A model generated the notes under the pieces. It searched no databases, was not told the origin of the DNA, and saw nothing but the letters and a program-made list of their open reading frames with translations. Both the position numbers and the translations under genes were made by a program. DNA of 64,000 nt from Elephas maximus indicus. Taxonomy: Eukaryota > Chordata > Mammalia > Proboscidea > Elephantidae. Positions 1 to 14,736 of the stretch are shown here, one piece after another (positions within the stretch are counted from its first letter, which is position 1; each line of letters opens with the position of its first letter). Location of the stretch: assembly GCF_024166365.1 (NCBI RefSeq), contig NC_064819.1:164180793-164244792 (forward strand), in the 5' to 3' direction.

Positions 1-2722
<2,722 letters not shown>

Positions 2723-3154
2723 CTACCCCGCGCCCTGCCCCCGCCCCGCATCTCCGCGGTCCGGCGGCCTCCGCCCGGCCGGAGCTGCAGGGCTGGGGCG
2801 CGCCGGGTGGGCTCCGCGCCTCCAGGCGGCACGCCCAGGAACACTCGTGGACCAGGGCAAGGGCTGCGGAGGTGGCTGGAAACGCGACTCCCCACAAACG
2901 CAGCTGCAGTCAGGGCCCGGATTTCGGTGCCCCCCTCCCCCGCCCCGCGCCCGGCCCGCCCTCCGCCTGCGCTCCCGCCCCGCCTGCCTGCGGGGAGCGC
3001 GCAGGACTCACCTGGGGCCGCGCGGAGCTGTGGGCAGGAAACGCCCCAACCGGCGGGGGCTGGGAACGAGAGCCCGGAGAGAGGTCGGAAATTAGATTGT
3101 TTCTAGGCATCAGGAAAACCCTGTGTATTTAAATAATTTATAAAAACATTGTTA

Positions 3155-3162
3155 TTACGTCA
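3155..3162 (-). promoter_or_regulatory. CRE/ATF-like site upstream of FAXC
   Basis: The minus strand reads TGACGTAA, a CREB/ATF-type site, about 760 bp upstream of the FAXC ATG at the edge of the CpG island. A CACGTG E-box lies at 3183-3188. These are sequence matches only; use in vivo is inference. Confidence 0.35.
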
Positions 3163-3241
3163 CACAGTTACCTAGTCTCGGTCACGTGCTTAGGGGAGGA
3201 GAGGTCTAGTTTGACAAATAACAAAAATGTACTCTAACTAG

Positions 3242-3660
3242 TGCATGTGAAAGCTGGACAATGAGTAAGGAAGACCGAAGAGGAGTTGACGCCTTTGAAT
3301 TGTGGTGTTGGTGAAGAATATTGAATATACCATGGACTGCCAAAAGAATGAACAAATCTGTCTTGCAAGAAGTGCGGCCAGAATGCTCCTTAGAGGCAAG
3401 GATGGCGAGACTGTGTCTTACATACTTTGGACATGTTGTCAGGAGGGATGAGTCCCTGGAGAAGGACGTCATGCTTGGCAGAGTACAGGGTCAGCGGAAA
3501 AGAGGAAGACCCTCGACAAGGTGGATTGACACAGTGGCTGCAACAATGACCTCAAGCATAACAACGATTGTAAGGATGGCGCAGGACCGGGCAGTGTTTC
3601 ATTCTGTTGTGCATAGGGTCGCTATGAGTCGGAATCGACTCAACAACACCTAACAACACC
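3242..3660 (+). mobile_element. RTE (BovB-like) LINE, 5'-truncated 3' end
   Basis: It encodes the C-terminal tail of an RTE polyprotein: a broken 'CWCW..ILNIPWTAKRMNKSVL'-like block, then YFGHVVRRDESLEKD and QRKRGRPSTRW. The element ends in the RTE 3' tail 'gctatgagtcggaatcgact' plus 'caacacctaacaacacc'. It is flanked by an 11-bp target-site duplication, actctaactag, at 3231-3241 and 3661-3671, so both ends are defined and the copy arrived already 5'-truncated. Confidence 0.9.
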
Positions 3661-3671
3661 ACTCTAACTAG

Positions 3672-4772
3672 AGAGATTTCCCCTCTGACAAACCCAGCTC
3701 AAGTCTTTCCCCCTTGAGATCATTATCACAAAACTCCTTGATTCACACGTTTATTTTGAAAAAAAAATTTTTTTTAATTTTTGGCGTAGAAAAGCTGTCA
3801 AGTAATTGTGTGTGTGTGTGTTATTAATGTTTCTTTTTAACTTCATTTTTAAAAATTTATCAGGACGGAGAATAGGGGCCTGTTTCATTGAAGTGTATGA
3901 TGTATGCAAAAATGATTAGTAAGAGCATAGATAGTTTAAAGTTCAGTTTGGATAAAATAAAATTCAAAAAACAAAATTCAAGAAGTTGAGGTTCATCACT
4001 CTTAAGGTGAAAGGAATCCTCCAGACTTTTGCTTGAGGGAGCAGAGTTTGGGGGGAACAAGACACTCCCTTTCCACTTCCCTTACCACCAGCTCTTTACA
4101 ACAGGCAGTGAGTGCGGTTGTATGGTTAATAAAACAGGGGCATTTGATCACATATGTAATCACCAGTGAGACTGGAGGGAGGAGCTAGCCAAGCTGGTGC
4201 CCAAGCACCCACACGCAAGGGTGCTAAATACCACTGGGAATGAAATTTACATCAACCTTCAGGAAGAAGTAGTGTATGAGGCCGAAAGTGAATCTTCAGT
4301 CAGCAGGTTGGGAGGGGTGAAACCCAAGGGCCTGCTGGAGTGACAGAGGTGGTTTACAGACTATCTTCTAGGGAGACAAGGGCCTGGAGGTGGCAGGACG
4401 TTCTTGGTAGGAAGCAGGAGTGGGCAAGTTTGTGGTCAGAGCTGAAATGCTCTGTGCCTAGGGTGGACATTGAGGGCTGGCACCTCATTCTCCATTCTCC
4501 TCCTATGCTATTCCCTACATAGCACTCAGCCTTCCCTCTCAGTAAATGGTGAACCAATAATTAAAGAATATCAGTATATTTGATATTTTGATCCCAGAGA
4601 GCCACTCACTGCATTTTACTCTCACAACTGCTCTGGTGGGCCAACCAAGACCCAATGAGAGCCGGGGTGGGAGCCAGACCTGCCCTGTCCACACACTGAC
4701 TCCACTGGCCCAAGGCTACTTCCTGGGAGTATCAAGAAGTGTGACTAACTGCTAAGCATTATTGGTCTTTAA
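3672..4772. other. intergenic, no gene recognised
   Basis: Only a short (GT)n run at about 3808-3821 and A/T-rich tracts are distinctive. The small open frames have no coding character that I can recognise. Confidence 0.6.
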
Positions 4773-4972
4773 AGAGCCCTGGTGTTGCAGTGGTTAAGAA
4801 CTTAGCTGCTAACCAAAAGGTCAGTGGTTCAAACCCACCAGCCATTCCGTGGGAGAAAGATGTGGCAGTCTGCTTCCGTAAAGATTTTCAGCCTTGAAAA
4901 CCCTGTGGAGCAGTTCTACTCTGTCCTGTAAGGGTCACTATGAATTGGAATCAACAGCAATGGGTTTCGTAT
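4773..4972 (+). mobile_element. AfroSINE, long form
   Basis: A tRNA-derived head (agagccctggtg, A-box-like gcagtggttaag, B-box-like ggttcaaaccc) is followed by the 'gggagaaagatgtggcagtc' block and the 3' tail 'gtcactatgaattggaatca'. The middle block of about 45 bp marks the longer of two AfroSINE length variants in this window. Confidence 0.9.
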
Positions 4973-5459
4973 TAGTCTTTGCTTCAAGTATGGTTCACAT
5001 TTTCAGAGACACACTGCCTGAGAAGAGAACTGGCCAGAGTTGGGTTAACATAAGGAGCCAGGAAGACCAAATGTTCCATGAATGGCTCCTCAGAACCCCT
5101 TGCATAGAGCCAGATCACAGGCTCAGCCCGTGATGGCTATGCAGGGCCCCTCCAGGTTGAAGGCATAGGGAGCTGAGCATGCCTGCTCTTCTGCTCCCCT
5201 CCCCGCCCCCCAGGCTCCTTCAACTAGTGGGATGGGATGAAGACTTCAGGAGCCAGAATGCGTATCTTTATTCCACCCTCCCACCAATACTATCAATTTT
5301 GATAGCCTCTGTTTTCAAAACCATTGGCATTAGTCCAAGCTAGAGGCAACTTGTTATTTTTCTTTTTCAAGGACTTTTGTTGTTTTTTTAACTAACTTTA
5401 ATTCAGGTGTGACAAGACAAAGAGAAGAGACTACTATGTATCAGTGCCTACCTGTCTGT

Positions 5460-5625
5460 GGTGGAAACCCTGGTGGCATAGTGGTTAAGTGCTACAGCTG
5501 CCAAGTGAAAGACTGGCAGTTCAAATCCACCAGGCGCACCTTGAAAACTCTATTGGGCAGTTCTACCCTGTCCTGTAGACTTGATAAGAGTCGGAATCGC
5601 CTAAATGGCAACAGATTTGGTTTTT
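5460..5625 (+). mobile_element. AfroSINE, short form
   Basis: A tRNA-like head (ccctggtggcatagtggtta, gttcaaatcc) runs directly into 'ttgaaaactctattgggcag' and the tail 'gataagagtcggaatcgcct', without the long form's extra block. Confidence 0.9.
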
Positions 5626-5639
5626 GGTTTTACCTGTCT

Positions 5640-5800
5640 ATCTAATGCTACATTTATCATTTTAGTAAGTTTTCAAAAGGACCTGTATTAGACGACTGTT
5701 ATATCATCCCTATTTTACAAATGAGAAAATTGAGGCCCAGAGAAGTCAATTAACAAGTTTATTTTGACAACTAAGTAATGCTAGAGCCAAGATTCAAACT
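5640..5800 (+). repeat. MIR/L2-class ancient repeat
   Basis: It contains the typical 'ccctattttacaaatgagaa' and 'ttgaggcccagagaagt' blocks followed by 'gagccaagattcaaact', in the order seen in old mammalian MIR/L2-class repeats. Confidence 0.65.
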
Positions 5801-6082
5801 TAAGTGTGTCTCAGACCAGTGGCCTTGTGTGGTTTCCACCACAGTCTCTTTGGTGCCAAGTACTAGTACTGGAGCGCTGTCCATGGTATTCCCGTCTTTG
5901 GGCTCTCAGTCTATGGCTCAAATCTCAACTACGTCTAAATCAAATGGCTACAAAACCACAAATGCCAACTGGTTATACTGTCACCTTTTGAGAAAAGTGA
6001 CTGCAGACATTTCCTTATGCAGATGTTGTTATGTCCTATGTCATGCAGCCTGGCCATCATGATCATACGAGGAACCACTAGA

Positions 6083-6310
6083 TCGGTGATTCCCAAACTT
6101 TGAAGTGCATATGTATCACCTGGGTTCTGCTATGATGATTAAACAAGTGACAATTAGATCAATGCTTCTCAAACTTTATCTTACATAAGAACCTCTGGGA
6201 ATCTTGTTAAAATGCAAATTCTGATTCAGTAGCTCTGCGGTGTAGCCTGAAATTCTGCATCCATTTTATACCAGACCACACTTGGAGTAATGATGGTCTA
6301 GACCACTGGC
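6083..6310 (+). mobile_element. MER5-type hAT DNA transposon remnants (two, nested or abutting)
   Basis: The phrase 'ttcccaaactttgaagtgca' starts one MER5-like copy. From about 6150 a second begins with 'gcttctcaaactttatctta' and carries 'gaatcttgttaaaatgcaaa' and 'tctgattcagtagctctgcg'. The second appears to interrupt the first. Confidence 0.7.
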
Positions 6311-8770
6311 TGATGAGGAGGATCAAGAGCTCTGCCCAATAGAAGTGTCTCATGTCTTATGGTTCTTAATCAACTCAATCTGTTCTCGGTGACTTTGGAC
6401 ACCAGGCATATAGATAAAAGGGTTGGAACAGCAGAAGAATCAGAAATAGAAAGAAAATGAATCGAGACTCTGGGAAAGCAATCAGAACAGAGCAATCCTT
6501 TTGAGAGGCTGATAAGATGCCCAAATCCCAGGAGCTGAGAGGATATACTTGGGGAGGGGAAGGGAGGTGGTAGGGGAAACAAGAATGAGAATGAGTGATT
6601 TATCTTGCCCCTGTTTCCCTGCTTGAGGAATTAATGATGTCATGTGGTCTTTTCCAGGCACCAACACAAATATAAACAAATGAAATACTTTATAAACTTA
6701 CTTAATTTATGTTAGAAATTTTTTTCACCAGGATGTTATAAAACTTTTTGCTTCGAAACATAGCTTAAGAGACCTTGCTGCTCTGGTAATAAGTGGATAT
6801 GAGATTGACACTATTGCTGGTTTTACATAATGAAAACTAACATGGTATTTTAATTAAATAATCCTGTATTACTCAAAAATAAATAATTTACTTGAAAAAT
6901 GTTACTCTGAAACTTACTGTAAAACTTCTTTTCTTGAGAAAACACCTAATACTATCCTACCCAGATGTCCTGAATCCTAACTAACATCGATAGCTGGAAG
7001 TCAGCCTGTCATTATAGTGACTTTGTCCGTCTACTTTCTGATCCACTAGACTCAGACATTTAATAAATCATTGTGCAACCCTCGGAAACCATTTTCTGCA
7101 AGATTAATTTGGTGCTCAGAAAAGATATGCAAATATTGACCAGACTCAGACAAATGAGGAATAATTGGGCAGCCGGCGGGTCATGAGGAGAGTTTGGGAC
7201 ACTTTGAGTTTTGCCCAAGTGGAGTTGCCCAGTAGGCAACTGAATATGTGGATTTAGAGAAGACATTCAGGCCTAGGATTGAGATTGGGGAGGTGGTCAC
7301 TAAAGGTCTGGGAGTACCCACAAAGCCATTGCTAAACTAAACAACAGTTTAGCCCAATTAATAAAAAAATGTTTGCCCTGAGCATTTCCCGTTGCCATCA
7401 AGTTGATTCCGACTCATAGCGACCCTAGGGGGCTCTTATAAAGAATTATCTATATGAGCTTGATCAGACAACAGTTCATCTAAAGCACAGATGAGAACTT
7501 TAAGGGGCAGAGAGCCTAAATTATTGGTGATGAAACACTATTGGTAGCGATAGTGAGAATGGTGACATAATGTGAACTGGTCATATAGAAATTGTGAATG
7601 GGTGTATGTTTGGTTGTGTACATTGCCACCAAAATTGATAATTAGGAAAAAAAAAAAAAAGAAGAAGAAGAATATATTCTAAGACCCTGGGGGGGGGGAG
7701 GCATAGGAGTACACGTGAGAATGTGATGGATTCTCATCATGTTACGTAAGAGAAGAAGACAAAGAACAGAAGCCTGATGATCATAAAAGGAAGAGAGGCC
7801 CAAACAGGAAATGAGAAGGAGAAACAGGCAGAGGAGGGGAAGCCAGGCAAGTGCTGGGCTGCAGAAGCCAAGGGAAGAGGATGTTTCGAGAAAGTACAGG
7901 GTAGAATCAACAGTGTCTGTGCTTCTAAAAAGTCCTGTAAAATGAACTGAGCCAGCAGGAATGGCATTAATGACCTCAGCGGGCAAGCACTTTCAAGTTT
8001 CGAGGAGGCAGAAGCTAGGTGGCAGGGGATTGAAACATGAAGGGTAGGAGAGTATGTGCAGGTAACACGTTCAAGGAATTTGGCTATGAAAGAGGGAAGC
8101 AAAGGTGATAGTGGGAGGGAGGAATAAACATTTCTCAATTAAAAAAGATATAATTTATTTTTAATAATAACACATGTACACAGTACAAAATTTCAAAGGC
8201 TACAAAAAATGCATTGAAAAGTAAATTTCTATGCTGGATATTCTCCTCTTACCTCCAGATTCACTCAGACCCTCCCCCACCCTGCACCTGGAGGCTGACT
8301 CGCATGGACCACATCAATGGACTGTGCGCAAAGGCTGTGGTTGCTCGCACTGAAACACCCCTCGTGGAGTTTGCCCGACAATGGAGTGTGGAGGACAGGA
8401 GGGGATGATTGATCCTCAGTCTTTTTTCCTGCAGACTCGCCCAGGACCACGGCTCCTGTCAGGCAGCCCTCTCCACACTGCTATTCTGCTGGGCTCTAGT
8501 AACTACGTCCAAAGCTTTCTCACTGCTCTTGCAAACCTTGAGGCTCTGCACTTTTGTAAATCCAAAAAAACCCACTGCCGTCAAGTGGATTCCGACTCAT
8601 AGCTCCTCAAAATATCCAGTTTGTGTGTGCCTCCAGTTTCCTGCTGTGTCCCTGAGTGACACAGTCTCCCAGATAACTCTGACCCCCATCACCCAGCTCC
8701 TCCGCAGAGACACATACCGTCACCAGCTTCTATGCATATTTCCAGAAATATTCTAGGCATTATAAAAGCA
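6311..8770. other. intergenic, old repeats and AfroSINE scraps
   Basis: No gene is recognised. About 7180-7320 and 7860-8130 look like copies of a long ancient mammalian repeat that recurs near 26700-27480. AfroSINE 3'-tail fragments on the minus strand lie at about 7386-7432 and 8565-8602 (tcaagtggattccgactcat). Simple tracts include A(n)(GAA)n at 7647-7671 and a G run at 7690-7698. Confidence 0.55.
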
Positions 8771-8818
8771 TTATACACACACACACATATATGTATATAT
8801 ACATGTACATGTATACAA
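8771..8818. repeat. (CA)n/(TA)n microsatellite
   Basis: An alternating purine-pyrimidine tract runs from (AC)n through ATATGTATATATACATGTAC. Confidence 0.9.
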
Positions 8819-8990
8819 GTTGTCCTGCATCTTATTCTTTTTCAGTGCTCCTTATTCTTTCTTTCTTGTTTTTTTTTTTTTAAATATATTTGCATAGGAT
8901 TTCTTTGTAGGGGTGTATCATGATTTCTATAATTAGTTTCCTATTGATTATGAGGATCTTTGTATATAGGTTATATAGTGTGATAAGTAT

Positions 8991-9628
8991 TTGTTGTTGT
9001 TGTTAGGTGCCACCGAGTCGGTTCCGACTCATAGGACCCTATGCACAACAGAACGAAACACTGGCCGGTCCTGCGCCATCCCTACAATCATTGTTATGCT
9101 TGAGCTCATGGTTGCAGCCACTGTGTCAATCCACCTTGTTGAGGGTCTTCCTCTTTTCCGCTGACCCTGTACTCTGCCAAGCATGATGTCCTTCTCCAGG
9201 GACTCATCCCTCCTGAAGACATGTCCAAAGTATGTAAGACGCAGTCTCACCATCCTTGCCTCTAAGGAGCATCCTGGCCGCACTTCTTCCAAGACAGATT
9301 TGTTCATTCTTTTGGCAGTCCATGATATGTTCAATATTCTTCGCCAACACCACAATTCAAAGACGTCAACACTTCTTCGGTCTTCGTTATTCATTCTCCA
9401 GCTTTCAGATGCATATGATGTGATTGAAAATACCATGGCTTGGGTCAGGTGCACCTTAGTCCTCAGGGTGACATCTTTGCTCTTCAACACTTTGAAGAGG
9501 TCTTTTGCAGCAGATTTGCCCAATGCAATGCGTCTTTTGATTTCTTGACTGCTTCTTCCATGGCTGTTGATCGTGGATCCAAGTAAAATGAAATCCTTGA
9601 CAACTTCAATTTTTTCCCCATAATGTAA
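8991..9628 (-). mobile_element. RTE (BovB-like) LINE, 3' end
   Basis: It carries a 213-codon open stretch of the RTE polyprotein C terminus on the minus strand (EKIEVVKDFILLGSTINSHG ... WTAKRMNKSVLEEV ... QRKRGRPSTRW), ending at the RTE tail and a (TTG)n track that is the plus-strand image of its (ACA)n tail. It is nearly identical in text to the 3' end of the 19.4-22.6 kb copy, so it is a comparatively young insertion. Confidence 0.9.
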
Positions 9629-9744
9629 TATATCTATATATGTATGTACAGATACATTACATGCATACAATCACACATATATATTCTTAGATATGAGATT
9701 GCTAGACCAAAGGAGTTATACACTGTAATTGTGATAAAATTGAA

Positions 9745-9902
9745 AGCCAAACCCATTCCTGTCAAGTCGATTCTGACTCATAGTGACTCTATAGGACAGA
9801 GTAGAACTGCCCCATAGAGTTTCCAAGGAGCAGCTGATGGATTTAAACTGCTGACCTTTTGGTTAGCAGCCAATCTCTTCACCACTCCGCCACCAGGGCT
9901 CC
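9745..9902 (-). mobile_element. AfroSINE, short form
   Basis: Reading the minus strand from 9902, the tRNA-like head (ggagccctggtggcggagtg) leads to the RTE-type tail ending near 9745 (tcaagtcgattctgactcat on plus). Confidence 0.9.
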
Positions 9903-9934
9903 ATAATTATGATTTAAAAAAAAACCCAGAGCCA

Positions 9935-10106
9935 TCCAAACCAAAAAACCAAACCCAGTGCCGTCAAGTCGATTCCGACTCATAACAACCCTATAGGACA
10001 GAGTAGAACCGCCCCATAGAGTTTCCAAGGAGCGCCTGGCGGATTCAAACTGCCAATCCTTTGGCTCGCAGCCAGCACTTAACCACTACGCCACCAGGGT
10101 TTCCAT
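9935..10106 (-). mobile_element. AfroSINE, short form
   Basis: It has the same structure and orientation as the copy just upstream, with the head at 10106 (ccaccagggtttcc on plus) and the tail at about 9950. The copies are separated only by an A-rich stretch, but their sequences differ, so they are independent insertions rather than a tandem duplication. Confidence 0.9.
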
Positions 10107-10549
10107 ACGGCCATATTACCCTTTGAAGGAGGCAATTTACACTCTTAATATTAAAAGTGTCTGTTTCCTCATACATATGCTTGCCACACATTATATTCTT
10201 AAATGTTTTCATCTTTCCTAATTTAATATGTGAAAAAGCAATGCCTTGTTTTAAATTTGCGTTTCTCTTGGCATGCGGGGAGTTGAATGTTTTTTTTTTA
10301 AAAGACACATTTGTATTGACTTTTCTGTTCACTCTTTATTGGGTATTTGGTATTTTTCTCATTGATTTGTGTGAGTTCTTAATTGAAAAAAATAACTCTT
10401 TGTGAATTGGTTCACAAGTAGTTTTCCCAGTTGGTCATTTACCAATCTTTCCTTGGTTTACTATCATAATTTTAGAGAGGCTTTCTCCTCTGAATGGAAT
10501 GTTCAAATCTATGATTTCAAGTATTCTTAAGTGACCTTAAGTGCTAGGG
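10107..10549. other. intergenic, no feature recognised
   Basis: AT-rich sequence with short open frames and no recognisable repeat or gene. Confidence 0.5.
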
Positions 10550-11371
10550 TATGGCCGTGAAGGTAGACGTCTCTAGAGAGAAGGTCCTGTTGCTGATGAG
10601 GTAGGACTTGGACCTCGACTCTTCCTCTACTGCCAATATTGTGGCTGAGTATGTCTCATCCACCTATCTGTTGCTGGCACCTCTATGCCTTTAATTAAAT
10701 AAGGTTTTTGCCTCTCATTGGTCAAGAATGAACAGGTAAGGCACAGAGAATTTTCCACACAAGGAAAGCTTTACTAAAAGAGGCTTGCAAGCGGAGATGA
10801 GGAGGGCCTAGGCAACGCTAACCCCACCCCACCTGCCCCACCCCACCCCCCGCCCCCGTCTCCCAGAACAAAAGACTTGCATGGTTTTTAAAAATTCTTG
10901 AGGGTGGGGGGAAGATTCATGTTTATTCAGAGGCCTAGCTGCGGTTTTCTGGCAAGTGGCCTATTTTCAGCAGGCATAGGTTAACTAAGGTGCGTGCTCA
11001 GCAGCTTTTTAAGATGGCTTTAAGATGGCTCCTGTCCTGGAGGCTTCTGGGATCCGTAGCAGGACTTATTATGGGGTGTCGCACCTGCGCAGTCCCCTGT
11101 TCCCTGAGTTTGATTCCCCAGCTGTGGCTGCAGCCCCTCACTGCCTCTGGTGGAAGGTCACACAGTGGTCATAGGTGGATGTTCTGCGCATGTCCCTGGG
11201 GTGGTTCTGAAAGACAACATTAAGGAAGTTTCCAGGCTGTTTTCTGATACCCTGCCCCATTGTTCTGGGGAATGGCTTTGTTTCTGCCCCCTGGCCCATT
11301 ATTTTCTGTTACTTTGTTACTTTGTTTATGTGAATTGCAGATTTGGGGGCCCCACTGTTCCCTATCTTACA
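10550..11371 (-). mobile_element. probable solo LTR (gammaretrovirus/ERV1-like)
   Basis: On the minus strand the segment opens with TGTAAGATAGGGAACAGTGG near 11371. It has a TATA-like TTTTTAAAAACCATGC near 10880, then a C/G-rich block (10820-10860), and then a polyadenylation-like AGTAAAGC near 10770. That order of U3, TATA and R/U5 features suggests an LTR. No coding sequence is attached, and I could not define the left boundary or a TSD, so the class is tentative. Confidence 0.4.
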
Positions 11372-12514
11372 TCCATATATTCATTCACACATACACCCAT
11401 ACCTACTAACCTAGCTATGCATCTGTATCTAAAACCAGAATTTCTTTATCGTGAGTTGAATTTTTTTAAACATTGCATAAATCCAGACTGGTCTTCTACC
11501 AACTATTCTGACAAAATCAAAGCCTGAAAACAGAATCCTGGAAAGCCTATCCAATTAAATATGAAAATAATGACCAAAAAAGGCAATTTAAAATTTAAAT
11601 TGTAATTTAAATCATGTCCCAGTTTTTGCCTTCCGTGACTTTTGACAGCCTTTATGCTCACATTTACAAAACATATGGAGAAGAGAGGGTGATCACGGTT
11701 TTCTTTTCCTGACATACTCTTGTCAAGTAAAGACTGTATTTCCCCACTGCAATGTTTTAGAGCAGTGATTTTTAACCTTTCTGGGGGTCACAGGCCTTTC
11801 TGAGACTCCGATGAAAGCTTTGGAACATTTTCTGCAGAAAAATGCACACTGGCAATTTTGTGTCCTATTTTGGAGGAGTCCTGGAACTTCAGAGCCTGTC
11901 TACAAACCCCAGACTCAAGCCCTGTTTCAGAGCCAGGAAAGTGGGGAGTCTATGTGATGCCAATGAGTTCTATACACATTAGGTTCTGTCCATCAATGAG
12001 AAACAAGGGTTCACATCTAGCTGAAGTGGAAACATGTCACATCCATATTTATCTTGTAATGCTCCACTCCCATTTTCAGCTCTGCCACCAGAGCATCTTG
12101 AGAACATATTTCCGCCTGCCCCCCCTTCCCTTGGTTCCAACTAGAGCCTTTTAGGTCCTAGACAGTGGCTGGTTTATACATGCTGCATCCTTTTTTCACT
12201 GGAATACAAGAGGTTTATTGATCTCATAATAAAATACTTTGCTTGATTTTTATGCAAACCTTCAGTGTCAGGATGCTTTTTTGATACCAAAAAGGCATGG
12301 ATGTCGTTTGCATTTTATTAGTAATGGTCAAGTAAGAGTCTTACTTCTCACAGTGTCACCGAGTAAGTAAAAGCAATTATGCATTGACTGTACTATGCTT
12401 TTGTTTGATCCTGTTTCCATCTTTATTTCCTTAGATTTTCAGATTTGCTTCTGTAGCTTATAATGATGCAAACGTGTTATTACAGAGTTGTGGGGACCTC
12501 GCCAATCCAGGTTT
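11372..12514. other. intergenic; one possible hAT-like remnant
   Basis: About 11757-11850 (gagcagtgatttttaacctt ... gcagaaaaatgcacac) resembles a common hAT-derived mammalian repeat. The rest has no feature I recognise. Confidence 0.45.
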
Positions 12515-12690
12515 AAAAATATTTCCATCACACCATACACAAAAACTAATTCAAAATAGATCAAAGGCCTAAATATAAAACCAAAAACTATAAAGATCAT
12601 AGAAGAAAAAATAGGATTACCACAAGAGTCCCTAATACAAGGCGTTAACAGGATACAAACCAACACATAAATTCCAGAAGATAAGCTAGA

Positions 12691-13207
12691 TGCCTTAGTC
12701 ATCTAGTACTGCTATAACAGAAATACCACAAGTGGATGGCCTTAACAAAGAGAAATTTATTTCCTCACAGAAAAGTAGGCTAAAAGTCCAAATTGAAGGT
12801 GGCAGCTCTAGGGGAAGACTTTCTCTCTCTGTCAGCTCTGGGAGAAGGTCTTTGTCATCAATCTTCCCCTGGTCAAGGAGCTTCTCAGGTGCAGAGACCC
12901 TAGGTCCAAAGGACACGCTGTGCTCCTGGTGCTGCTTTCTTGGTGGTATGAGGTCCCCAGCTCTCTGCTTGCTTCCCTTTCCTTTTATCTCTTGAGAGAT
13001 AAAAGGTGGCTCAGGCCACATTTCAGGGAAACTACCTTTACATTGGATCAGGGAGGTGACCTGAGTAAGGGTGGTGTTACAATCCCACCCTAATCCTCTC
13101 AACATAAAATTACAATCACAAAATGGAGGACAACCACACAATACTGGGAATCATGGCCTAACCAAGTTGACACATATTTTTGAGGGGACACAATTCAATC
13201 CATGACA
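12691..13207 (-). mobile_element. solo LTR, ERVL-MaLR type
   Basis: On the minus strand it begins TGTCATGGATTGAA, contains the AATAAATTTCTCTTTG polyadenylation region and ends ...CA. A 5-bp TSD, ctaga, flanks it at 12686-12690 and 13208-13212 inside the L1, proving insertion after the L1. It is 517 bp long and non-coding. Confidence 0.9.
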
Positions 13208-14678
13208 CTAGATAACTGGAATTTTCTAAAAACTAAACACTTATGCTCATCAAAAGACTGTACCAAAAGAGTAAAAAGAGAACCTACAGACTGGGGAAAA
13301 AAATTTGGCTATTACAAATCCAACAAAGGCCTAATCTCTAAAATCTACAGGAAAATCCAATGTCTCTACAACAAAAAGACAAATAATCCAATTAAAAAAT
13401 GACCAAAGGAAATGAACAGACACTGCACCGACGAAGACATTCAAGCAGAAAACAGACATATAAGGAAATGCTCGCAACCACTAGCCATTAGAGAAATGCA
13501 AATCAAAACCACAATGAGATACCATCTCACCCCAACATTATTGGCACGAATAAAAAAAACAGGAAATAACAAATATTGGAGAGGCTTCAAGGAGATTGAA
13601 CTCTTATGCCTTGCTGGTGGGAATGCAAAATGGTACAACCATTTTGGAAAATGATATGGTGTTTCCTTAGAAATCTAGAAATAGGAATACCATATGATCT
13701 AGCAATCCCACTCCCAGGAATATATCCTAGAGAAATAAGAGCCATCACACAAATAGACATATGCACGCCCATGTTCATTGCAGCATTGTTCACAACAGCA
13801 AAAAGATGGAAACAACCTAGATGCCCATCTATAGTTTGAATGGATAAACAAACTATGGTATATACACACAATGCAGTAAGATGCAACGATGAAGAACAAT
13901 GATGAATCTGCGAAGCATCTTACAACATGGATGAATCTGGAGGGAATTATGCTGAGTGAAATAAGTCAATCACAAAAGGAAAAATATTGTATGTGATCAC
14001 TACTATAAAAACTCATGAAAAAGTTTACACACAAAAAGAAACAATCTTTGATGGTTATGAGAGAGGGGAAAGGTGGGGATGGAAAAACACTAGACAACAG
14101 ATACTTGGTAACTTTGGTGAAGGGTAAGACAGTACAAAATACTGGGGAAGCCAGCACAACTTGTCCAGCGCAAGGTCATGGAAGCTCCATACACACATCC
14201 AAACTCCCTGAAGGACCCAATACTGGGCTAAGGGCTGTGGGGACCATGGTCTCAGGGAACATCTAGCTCAGCTGCCATAACATAGTTTATAAAGAAAATG
14301 TTCTACGTTCTACTTTGGTGATTAGGGTCTGGGGTCTTAAAAGATTGTGAGCAGCCATCTAAGATACTCCACTGGTCTCACCCTGGCTGGAGCAAGGAAG
14401 AATGAAGAAAACCAAAGATATAAGGGAGAGATTAGTTCGAAAGACTAATGGACCACAACTACCACAGCCTCCACCAGACTGAGTCTAGCACAACTAAATG
14501 AGATGGTGCCCAGCTACCACCACTGACTGCTCTGACAGAGATCACAATATAGGATCCCAGACAGAGCTGGAGAAAAATGTTGAACAAAATTCTAACTCAC
14601 AAAAAAAAAGATCAGACTTACTGGCCTGAATGGAGAAACCCTGAGAGTATGGCTCCAGAACACCCTTTTAAGCTCAGT

Positions 14679-14736
14679 AATGAAGTCACTCCTGAGGTTT
14701 TTTTTTTCTTTTTTTAATGAAGTCACTCCTGAGGTT
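14679..14736 (-). mobile_element. poly(A)-only retrotransposition scar (21-bp TSD)
   Basis: A perfect 21-bp direct repeat (14679-14699 and 14716-14736, starting aatgaagtcactcc) flanks just T8-C-T7 (14700-14715). This is what a minus-orientation LINE-mediated insertion leaves when only the poly(A) tail was copied. Confidence 0.85.

Noticed and set aside
9745-10106. Tandem duplication of one SINE
   Set aside because: The two copies differ at many positions and have different flanks, so they are separate insertions.
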